A DNA stretch of 7,411 bases, from positions 1-7,411 of the forward strand of contig JAGLZV010000072.1 of the NCBI GenBank assembly GCA_023131215.1. Reading direction: 5' to 3'. Origin of the DNA: Candidatus Methanophagales archaeon (GTDB taxonomy: Archaea > Halobacteriota > Syntropharchaeia > Alkanophagales > Methanospirareceae). Shown here one piece after another: positions 1-4,971 of this stretch (its first letter is position 1; every line of letters begins with the position of its first letter). Position numbers and translations under genes: made by a program. The notes beneath the pieces were generated by a model, which was given only the letters and a program-made list of their open reading frames with translations, was not told where the DNA came from and did not search any database.

Positions 1-2
1 TA

Positions 3-125
3 ACTGAAGTACTTGAATGCATGGGGCTGAAACTGGATATGCTCACCTTATACAACATTTATCTCGGCCAAGGATGCGATCCTAATGTTAAGCGGGAGAG
101 GTTGATGGAGCGATGGGTTACTTAA
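3..125 (+). CDS. 3' end of an unrecognised protein gene (partial)
   Basis: Only one plus-strand frame stays open from the window edge, and it ends at a TAA at 123-125. The other two plus frames hit stops within about 30 bases. The visible product is the last 40 residues, mixed charged and hydrophobic, ending in RERLMERWVT. I see no recognisable motif, zinc site or membrane segment. The codons look like those of the neighbouring genes, so a true gene tail is likely, but the family cannot be named from so little. The next gene starts about 117 bases on behind its own TATA box, so the two are probably not one operon. Confidence 0.5.
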   Translation, partial: TEVLECMGLKLDMLTLYNIYLGQGCDPNVKRERLMERWVT

Positions 126-151
126 CCGAACACGCATGGAACAAAGTAATA

Positions 152-168
152 TTTTTTCATGGAAAAAA
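152..168. promoter_or_regulatory. T-rich palindrome, possible terminator or operator
   Basis: TTTTTTC, a 3-base spacer (ATG) and GAAAAAA form a perfect 7-bp inverted repeat. It lies 27 bases after the stop of the upstream partial gene and just before the TATA box of the first surface-protein gene. The run of six T on the plus strand fits an archaeal T-tract terminator for the upstream gene. The dyad could equally be a regulator site beside the TATA/BRE. The sequence does not decide between these. Confidence 0.3.
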
Positions 169-170
169 TC

Positions 171-184
171 GAAAAGCTTTTATA
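171..184 (+). promoter_or_regulatory. Archaeal TATA box with BRE-like purine run
   Basis: GAAAAGC followed by TTTTATA resembles a purine-rich BRE next to a TATA box. A start about 25 bases downstream would fall near 205-212, giving a leader of roughly 30-40 bases before the ATG at 243. This would drive the two tandem surface-protein genes. The call rests on motif and spacing only. Confidence 0.5.
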
Positions 185-242
185 CCCTCATGCTCCGTCT
201 TAGATAGGGGATAGGGAAACCAAGAAAATAAAACCGAAAGAG

Positions 243-1511
243 ATGATAAAAATGCCAAGCAAAAATAATCGAAATGGTTTGATGGATTGTTTGATGAATA
301 GAAGCGTTGTTGTGAGCGTTTTGGTTGCGGTTTTCGTGCTGGTGAGCTTAGCAAGTCCAGCAATAGCCCAGGCATCCTCTGATGCGGTGCTAATACTGCA
401 TTTCGATGAGGGTTCTGGAACTATTGCAAAAGACGAATCTGGTCATGGAAATGATGGGACGATTTATGGTGCTACGTGGACAACGGGCATTTCTGGGAAG
501 GCATTAGAGTTTGATGGTATGAATGATTACATTGAAATTCCTGACTCAAATTCGATTGAACCTCAACGATTGAGTATCTCTGTGTGGATAAAGCCAAATA
601 TTGACCAAGATACTATTGATTATGCCCTTCCTATTTTATCGAAAACAAACAGCGATAGATGGTATGTTGCAGATGGTTATGATCTTACATATAGTAGTAG
701 TGGGATTGGTATTGGACTTGCCAAACATAGCGCTTGGAGAAAAGGTTTCGGGGTAGAGAAAAATTTACCTGCACATTCTTGGTCTCATATTGTAGCAACA
801 TATGATGAACAAACAATGAGATTATACCTTGATGGACAATTAATTGGTTCTAAATCAGAATCCTTCCCTATTCACTACGGTTCTGAAAATTTATGGATAG
901 GAAAATTCTACCAGAAAGGTAAAGATAACAAGAAAGGTAATTACTTCTTTAATGGCGCTATCGATGAAGTTGCTATTTATTCAAAAGCACTAACAGCAGA
1001 AGAGATTAAAGCCCATTATCTTGCTAAAAGAGCCGGCTCTCCAACCACTGCTTTATCCTTAACAAAGACCGCCTCTCCATACTCAATAAAACAAGACCAG
1101 AAAACAACGGTAAAAATAACCGTAGAGAATACTGGAACCACAACGATAAAGGATATAGAAGTTGTGGACACGCCACCGGCGGATTTCGAGTTCGTGAGTG
1201 GTGATACTTCTGCTAAATACGGTATCCTGAAGCCCCGGGAATCGAGAACTTTTCAATATACACTACGATCAGGGGATACGGGTAAATTCGATTTGGGTCA
1301 AGCAACTGCAACTTATGCAGACGAAGAAGGAAATTATCACACCGTGAAATCAAACTCGCCGCTGGTGGAAGTCATGTCGCCTCTTGAAAAGCCTGAAATA
1401 CCGACAGGTGAAGAAGGGGAAAAGAAGGGAATACCTGGATTTGGAGCGGCATTTGCAATTGCAGGATTATTAGCAGTTGCATATTTGATTAGAAGGAGAA
1501 AGGTGAAATAA
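243..1511 (+). CDS. Exported LamG-domain surface protein with DUF11-type domain and PGF-CTERM anchor
   Basis: This is a 422-residue protein predicted to be exported and fixed to the outer cell surface. In order it has a signal peptide with a hydrophobic core at about residues 21-37 and likely cleavage near AIA (40-42). A LamG/concanavalin-like jelly-roll follows at about 48-258, with the family's opening HFDEGSGT, middle KALEFDG and closing GAIDEVAIY. Next is a DUF11-type beta-sandwich at about 269-378 (LTKTASP, VENTG, VVDTPP), then a short Glu/Lys linker. The tail is a PGF-CTERM signal at 398-422: PGF, a hydrophobic stretch, then RRRK. In archaea this tripartite tail is removed by archaeosortase A and replaced with a lipid anchor. 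LamG folds often bind carbohydrate, so adhesion or matrix binding is a reasonable inference; no catalytic residues are evident. The N-terminus before the hydrophobic core is long. An ATG at 252 (residue 4) is preceded at 241-248 by GAGATGAT, close to the archaeal GAGGTGAT ribosome site, and may be the real start; ATGs at 282 and 294 are also possible. The head is AT-richer than the tail. Confidence 0.9.
   Translation: MIKMPSKNNRNGLMDCLMNRSVVVSVLVAVFVLVSLASPAIAQASSDAVLILHFDEGSGTIAKDESGHGNDGTIYGATWTTGISGKALEFDGMNDYIEIPDSNSIEPQRLSISVWIKPNIDQDTIDYALPILSKTNSDRWYVADGYDLTYSSSGIGIGLAKHSAWRKGFGVEKNLPAHSWSHIVATYDEQTMRLYLDGQLIGSKSESFPIHYGSENLWIGKFYQKGKDNKKGNYFFNGAIDEVAIYSKALTAEEIKAHYLAKRAGSPTTALSLTKTASPYSIKQDQKTTVKITVENTGTTTIKDIEVVDTPPADFEFVSGDTSAKYGILKPRESRTFQYTLRSGDTGKFDLGQATATYADEEGNYHTVKSNSPLVEVMSPLEKPEIPTGEEGEKKGIPGFGAAFAIAGLLAVAYLIRRRKVK
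1452..1498 (+). repeat. Copy 1 of duplicated PGF-CTERM tail sequence
   Basis: Aligned without gaps to 2991-3037, this stretch matches at about 39 of 47 bases by hand count. It encodes the hydrophobic core and the basic end of the sorting signal. Similarity at the DNA level, well beyond what the protein motif demands, points to fairly recent duplication or gene conversion between the two tandem genes. Confidence 0.7.
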
Positions 1512-1520
1512 AAAGGGAAA

Positions 1521-3044
1521 ATGAACACAAAAATTGTTGTATTTGGTTTGGTCATCGCTGTGGTGCTTAGCGTGGGTATGGTTTCCGCCTTGTCAAATTC
1601 AGGCGGTGGAGATTGGAGTTATTATAAAGAGATTACGATAAAGGAAAACGCTGGAAATGCTTTGAGCGACTATCAGGTTTTGGTGGAATTGAATCCATCC
1701 AATTTTCCTGATAAAGCGAAGTCCGATGGCTCTGACTTGAGGTTTGCAGAAGATGGAAAAGAGCTCAGCTATTGGATTGAGGATTATGACGCAGGCGCGA
1801 AGACTGCGAAGATTTGGGTGAAGGTTCCGAGCATTCCTGCGAATAGGGAAACGAAGATTAAGATGTATTATGGAAATGAAAAGGCAGGTAGTGTGAGTGA
1901 TGGGGATGCTACTTTCGAGTTTTTTGATGATTTTGAGAGCGGCGTATATCTCAATAGATGGACTGCTACTGTAGGAACATGGTCCGAGTCGGCAGGCACG
2001 ATAAAACAAACACAGAATATAGGCCATAATGCATTATATGTCACTAACTTAGATATTTCAGATAATTTTATAATTGAGTCAAGAATCAAAACAAATTCGA
2101 ATGAGCAGTTTGGCATAACTGGAAGATTTACAGATCTAAACAATTATTGGGCTCTTGTAGCACACGGGAGTTATGATTCCATACGCTCCTATGTGTTCGA
2201 TAATGGGAAAGAAGTTGCTCATCAGGATACTTTACATCCTATAGGTGATAATACTTGGTATATTTTGAGAGGTTCACTATATGGTCAAAATGCAAAATTA
2301 GAATTATTTGATTCAAATTGGAATCCTCTTGCATCAGTAACTATACTTTGCCCTTCTGTACACACAGGCACAAAAGTTGGGTTAAAAGCGTTCCAAAGAG
2401 CAGAATGGGATTGGTTCAGAGTCCGCAAATACACCTCCCTCGAACCAACCGTTACCCTTTCCCGAGAATTCCCAACCAAAAAAATCCCATCTCTAGCACT
2501 AACAAAATCAGCCTCTCCATCCACAATCCAGGAAGGGGAGACAACAACCATCTCAATCATAATTGAAAACACAGGTTCAGGAGATGCCAAAGCCGTAGAA
2601 GTGACAGATACAATCCCAACCGGCTTCAAGATAATAAGCGGCTCGAAATCCGCGAGTTTCGATGAGATAAAGCCGGGAGACTATCGAACCTTAGAATATA
2701 CTCTGAAAGCAACAGGCTCCGGGAAGTTTACGTGCGACCCTGCAACTGCAACTTACAAGGATGCTGACGGCAATTCTTATTCCGCCGCGTCGAATTCGGT
2801 GAGCATACCGGTGGGCGGAGAAGTTCCAGTTGGTGCAGATTCTGATGGAGACGGCTGGAGCGATGAGAAAGAAAGAGAAATGGGAACGAATCCTTACAGC
2901 GTTGATTCAGATGGCGATGGTTTGAAAGACCCCGAGGATCCAAATCCTACGGTGCCCGAGGAAAAAAAGACGCCTGGGTTTGAAATTGTCTTTGCAATTG
3001 CTGGATTATTAGCGGTGGCATATCTTTTGAGAAGAAGGGGATGA
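1521..3044 (+). CDS. Exported DUF2341 surface protein with second beta-sandwich, DUF11-type domain, calcium loops and PGF-CTERM anchor
   Basis: This is a 507-residue exported, surface-anchored protein. It has a signal peptide at about residues 1-23 (cleavage likely after VSA). DUF2341 follows at about 33-125, with the family's YKEITI, DYQVLVEL, WVKVPSIPA and MYYGN. A second concanavalin-like region at about 133-302 opens with FFDDFESG and closes with WDWFRVRKY, as usual downstream of DUF2341. A DUF11-type beta-sandwich spans 323-430. Two thrombospondin-type-3 calcium loops (DSDGDGWSDEKE, DSDGDGLKDPED) lie at 440-475, and the PGF-CTERM tail is at 484-507. It starts 9 bases after the previous stop and is probably cotranscribed. 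AGGTGA at 1501-1506 overlaps the previous gene's last codons but sits 14 bases from the ATG, farther than usual; AAGGG lies closer. DUF2341 proteins are common in archaeal and bacterial surface proteomes and their ligands are mostly unknown. Adhesion or glycan binding is an inference; no enzymatic site is visible. Composition is uneven: about 23% GC at 2041-2100 against 45-50% from 2400 onward. Confidence 0.9.
   Translation: MNTKIVVFGLVIAVVLSVGMVSALSNSGGGDWSYYKEITIKENAGNALSDYQVLVELNPSNFPDKAKSDGSDLRFAEDGKELSYWIEDYDAGAKTAKIWVKVPSIPANRETKIKMYYGNEKAGSVSDGDATFEFFDDFESGVYLNRWTATVGTWSESAGTIKQTQNIGHNALYVTNLDISDNFIIESRIKTNSNEQFGITGRFTDLNNYWALVAHGSYDSIRSYVFDNGKEVAHQDTLHPIGDNTWYILRGSLYGQNAKLELFDSNWNPLASVTILCPSVHTGTKVGLKAFQRAEWDWFRVRKYTSLEPTVTLSREFPTKKIPSLALTKSASPSTIQEGETTTISIIIENTGSGDAKAVEVTDTIPTGFKIISGSKSASFDEIKPGDYRTLEYTLKATGSGKFTCDPATATYKDADGNSYSAASNSVSIPVGGEVPVGADSDGDGWSDEKEREMGTNPYSVDSDGDGLKDPEDPNPTVPEEKKTPGFEIVFAIAGLLAVAYLLRRRG
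2991..3037 (+). repeat. Copy 2 of duplicated PGF-CTERM tail sequence
   Basis: This is the partner of 1452-1498, matching at about 39 of 47 bases without gaps. The preceding DUF11-type domains of the two genes are clearly homologous at protein level and share short identical DNA blocks such as GCAACTGCAACTTA. The duplicated unit is therefore larger than this segment, with the sorting tail the best conserved part. Confidence 0.7.
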
Positions 3045-3051
3045 AACAACA

Positions 3052-3096
3052 GGGGTGCCTCGGAATTCAGAAGCCACCTCACAATTCCAATGCCCC
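3052..3096. terminator. Possible bidirectional hairpin between convergent genes
   Basis: GGGG at 3052-3055 and GGAATT at 3062-3067 can pair with AATTCC at 3083-3088 and CCCC at 3093-3096, leaving a 15-base loop and an unpaired internal segment. It fills the 53-base gap between the convergent surface-protein gene and the alkyltransferase-RNase fusion gene. No long T-tract follows on either strand, so a role as terminator or 3'-end stabiliser is tentative. Confidence 0.3.
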
Positions 3097-3097
3097 C

Positions 3098-3940
3098 TCA
3101 TTTCAACTGCCTCAACTTCTCCCTCATATTCCTCCAGTGGCTTCCCTCCCAGTATATCCTGCCGCAGCACTCGCAAACCCAGAAATCCAACTTCCCGACC
3201 ATGCTCGTCGGCACATAGTTCTTCTCTCTTAGTATATCCTCTTCTCCTTCTTCTACTTTCCTTATCTTTGCATTGCACTCGCTACACCTGAGCGGAACGG
3301 GTTCGAGGTTTATGTTTATGTTATGACGAAGCAACTCCTTCAATTGTTCCATCACCTCATCGGTTTTTATTTGAACGCATTGCACACCCTTTTTTCTCGC
3401 AGATGATGCAAGATTTTTGTCTCGAGTGAGCAATATTCGTGCTTCGTGCTCGGCAAAAGAGACAATGGCTTTGTCTTCGTCTTCATCTCCTTCTTTTACT
3501 TCCGCAGCATAAACGGTATCGTGTCCAAGGATACGGAGCCAGGTGCTTAACTTTCCTAACATTCTGTCGGTTACGAATCGCAAAGTCTCCTCTTTTTCCC
3601 CTTTCTTTTCCCTCATTGTCATTCTTAGCGAATAGGGAATAGCCAAATAGTTCTCGAAATTCACCACTTTTCCTTCTCTAATTTCTACTCCTTCAGCTCT
3701 TAGAAGTCTTATTTTCTTTTCTACTCCCAAGCTATATCCTCCAACATCACCGTTACTTCTCACGACACGATGACAGGGAATAATTATGGGGTATGGGTTT
3801 TTTGCAACTGCCTGAGCAACAGCACGAGCAGCACGAACTGAGCCTGTTATTTCTCTCGCTATCTCACCATAAGTTGTTACTTTACCCTTTGGTATTTGCT
3901 TTACCCGGTTCAATACGGCTTCTTGGAAATTCTTACTCAT
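3098..3940 (-). CDS. Fusion of O6-alkylguanine-DNA alkyltransferase domain and Mut7-C PIN-like RNase with zinc ribbon
   Basis: One uninterrupted 280-residue ORF carries two unrelated domains. Residues 1-100 match the DNA-binding/active-site half of O6-alkylguanine-DNA alkyltransferases. Visible features are the helix-turn-helix region (KVTTYGEIA), the arginine-finger helix (SVRAARAVA), the PCHRVV motif with acceptor Cys56, and GGYSLG. The intact cysteine argues against the non-catalytic ATL proteins. The variable N-terminal domain of full-length enzymes is absent. After a charged linker (101-118) comes a complete Mut7-C domain (PF01927 / COG1656). It opens RFVTDRMLGKLSTWLR with Asp125, has acidic residues at 152-156, the TRD motif with Asp174, a zinc ribbon (Cys219, Cys222, Cys256, Cys259) and the GRIYWEGSHW signature. 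That family has a PIN-like fold and predicted RNase activity. The gene starts 6 bases after the HisA-like gene's stop with no clear ribosome site, so it is probably translated by coupling. Internal starts are possible: ATG codons at residues 107 and 109, or TTG at residue 120 just after GAGGAG. These could yield the RNase alone. Domain calls are firm; the function of the fusion is unknown. Confidence 0.9.
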   Translation of the reverse strand: MSKNFQEAVLNRVKQIPKGKVTTYGEIAREITGSVRAARAVAQAVAKNPYPIIIPCHRVVRSNGDVGGYSLGVEKKIRLLRAEGVEIREGKVVNFENYLAIPYSLRMTMREKKGEKEETLRFVTDRMLGKLSTWLRILGHDTVYAAEVKEGDEDEDKAIVSFAEHEARILLTRDKNLASSARKKGVQCVQIKTDEVMEQLKELLRHNININLEPVPLRCSECNAKIRKVEEGEEDILREKNYVPTSMVGKLDFWVCECCGRIYWEGSHWRNMREKLRQLK

Positions 3941-3946
3941 GTTATA

Positions 3947-4678
3947 TTAAGAAAAGTTTTTTCTGAGGAAAGACACAGGAATAGCCCCATCATGGACGGC
4001 AGTAGCAACCAGAGCACCTTTTACTCCCATCTCCTCCATTTTACACACATCTTCGTAACCCCTGATGCCACCGCCGCATAGAATATCATGTTCCGAGACC
4101 ACAACTGCACGAGCGAGGAAATCAAAGTCTATTCCGCTTTTCGTTCCTACCCTATTCAGTTCCAGCACGATTACATCCCTTATTGGATACTCATTCAACT
4201 CTTTTATTAACAACAAAGGGTCAATCTTCATTCTCTTATCACTTGTCAGCACTTTTTTATTGAAAAGGTCAACACTTACACTTATCTTGTTAAAAATATC
4301 GCTTTTAGATGCTTCGGCAATCAATTCCACAGATGCTGTTTCTGTTCCTAAAATGATGTTATCAGCTATCTCGGCTTCAACAACTTCTTTCAGATCTTCC
4401 AGCCTCTTTATACCATAGTCTACTGTTATTCTCGTCTTTCTGTTTTTATTCCTTATTCCCCTTATTACTCCTTTATTAGAACCAGTGCCCATAAGCCCGT
4501 TAAGGTCAGCGATATAAACTTCCTCAGGTTTTATCCCTTCCATGACCTGGACAGGGTCAGATGTGTTAACGATAGAACTGAAAAGATGGATTGGCTCGTA
4601 TTTCTCACGTTCACCTTTCTTTGCATGCACTACCACACCATCAAGCAAATCCATCACAAAAATCAGTCTGAAGTTCAT
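3947..4678 (-). CDS. HisA/HisF-family (beta/alpha)8 barrel protein, archaeal HisA-like type
   Basis: This is a 243-residue TIM-barrel protein of the HisA/HisF superfamily. HisA-like landmarks are present: VMDLLDGVVVHAKKG at the N-terminus with Asp10 at the usual catalytic position, ADLNGLMGTG at 57-66, VSVDLFNKKV with Asp137 at the second catalytic position, and the phosphate-binding CGGGIRGYED at 201-210. The sequence departs from true HisA in the strands between these. It resembles the HisA/HisF-related family (TIGR00734-type) found in methanogens and in methylotroph clusters for tetrahydromethanopterin-linked C1 transfer. The substrate of that family is, to my knowledge, not established. 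An ordinary HisA role cannot be excluded, but no other his-biosynthesis gene is nearby; hisS is a tRNA synthetase on the opposite strand. It is the first gene of a two-gene operon with the alkyltransferase-RNase fusion. The start at 4678 fits the family N-terminus. No good ribosome site is visible and the leader appears short. Confidence 0.85.
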   Translation of the reverse strand: MNFRLIFVMDLLDGVVVHAKKGEREKYEPIHLFSSIVNTSDPVQVMEGIKPEEVYIADLNGLMGTGSNKGVIRGIRNKNRKTRITVDYGIKRLEDLKEVVEAEIADNIILGTETASVELIAEASKSDIFNKISVSVDLFNKKVLTSDKRMKIDPLLLIKELNEYPIRDVIVLELNRVGTKSGIDFDFLARAVVVSEHDILCGGGIRGYEDVCKMEEMGVKGALVATAVHDGAIPVSFLRKNFS

Positions 4679-4710
4679 GTTTCCGTATCAATTTTTATAT
4701 TTGTTTAGCT

Positions 4711-4720
4711 CCTTTTATAA
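4711..4720 (-). promoter_or_regulatory. Probable TATA box for the HisA-like / alkyltransferase-RNase operon
   Basis: Read on the minus strand this is TTATAAAAGG, centred about 38 bases before the ATG at 4678. A start roughly 25 bases downstream gives a leader near 12 bases. A second A/T element at 4691-4700 (ATATAAAAAT on the minus strand) lies too close to the ATG to place a start before it. Confidence 0.4.
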
Positions 4721-4752
4721 CCACACGATTTACACAGATTTTCACGAGAAAC

Positions 4753-4771
4753 CTTTTCTTAGAAAGAAAAG
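4753..4771. repeat. Perfect 8-bp inverted repeat
   Basis: CTTTTCTT, a 3-base loop (AGA) and AAGAAAAG form a perfect dyad upstream of the HisA-like promoter. It could be a regulator site or a chance purine/pyrimidine dyad. It is not followed by a T-tract in a position that would suit termination of a known gene. Confidence 0.35.
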
Positions 4772-4851
4772 CTTTACCAAAAGAACTTATTCGTTTTTTT
4801 CTTTCATTCTGTATCCTGCATCATGAATCTCGGCTTCATTTTCTTGTGTAC

Positions 4852-4870
4852 ATCTCGTGGAATCTCGTGG
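4852..4870 (+). repeat. Tandem 9-base direct repeat ATCTCGTGG
   Basis: Two exact copies of ATCTCGTGG lie 10 bases apart from start to start, about one helical turn. A related inverse piece, TTTTCACGAGAAACC, occurs at the other end of the same gap (around 4739-4753). They lie roughly 100 bases before hisS, upstream of its likely promoter. Confidence 0.5.
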
Positions 4871-4893
4871 TTTTTACTTTAACTACACAAATA

Positions 4894-4909
4894 CTGTTAT
4901 TTTATTTAT
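4894..4909 (+). promoter_or_regulatory. Candidate TATA region for hisS
   Basis: An A/T-rich element (around TTATTTTATTTAT) lies 63-78 bases before the hisS ATG at 4972. A second A/T stretch at 4919-4932 would give a shorter leader. The whole stretch is AT-rich, so the exact box cannot be fixed by eye. Confidence 0.25.
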
Positions 4910-4971
4910 GACTTTTGCTTCTTATTTTTTATTCTTTGCAAAATAACCGAAACAAAGAAAGGACGAAAAGA

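Larger units (their letters stand above)
4679..4971. other. Divergent intergenic region between HisA-like and hisS genes
   Basis: This AT-rich gap of 293 bases contains promoter-like elements for both flanking genes, an inverted repeat at 4753-4771 and a short tandem direct repeat at 4852-4870. Open frames here overlap the HisA-like gene or run into hisS and show no protein-like composition. I see no tRNA, rRNA or obvious structured RNA. Fragments resembling CACGAGA/TCTCGTG occur near both ends in opposite orientation and may be remnants of a degenerate repeat. Confidence 0.6.

Noticed and set aside
1599..2027. 142-residue minus-strand ORF inside the second surface gene
   Set aside because: It is antisense to the DUF2341 domain, whose plus-strand motifs are clear. 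Its Cys/Ile/Arg-rich translation has no recognisable pattern.
4542..4826. 94-residue plus-strand ORF across the HisA-like start and the intergenic gap
   Set aside because: Its first half is antisense to the conserved HisA-like N-terminus. The rest is AT-driven Phe/Ser/Tyr-rich sequence with no ribosome site.
4915..4971. Upstream extension of hisS to an ATG at 4915
   Set aside because: The 19 extra residues are not family-like. The ATG at 4972 begins the typical HisRS N-terminus and has a purine-rich AAAGGA before it.
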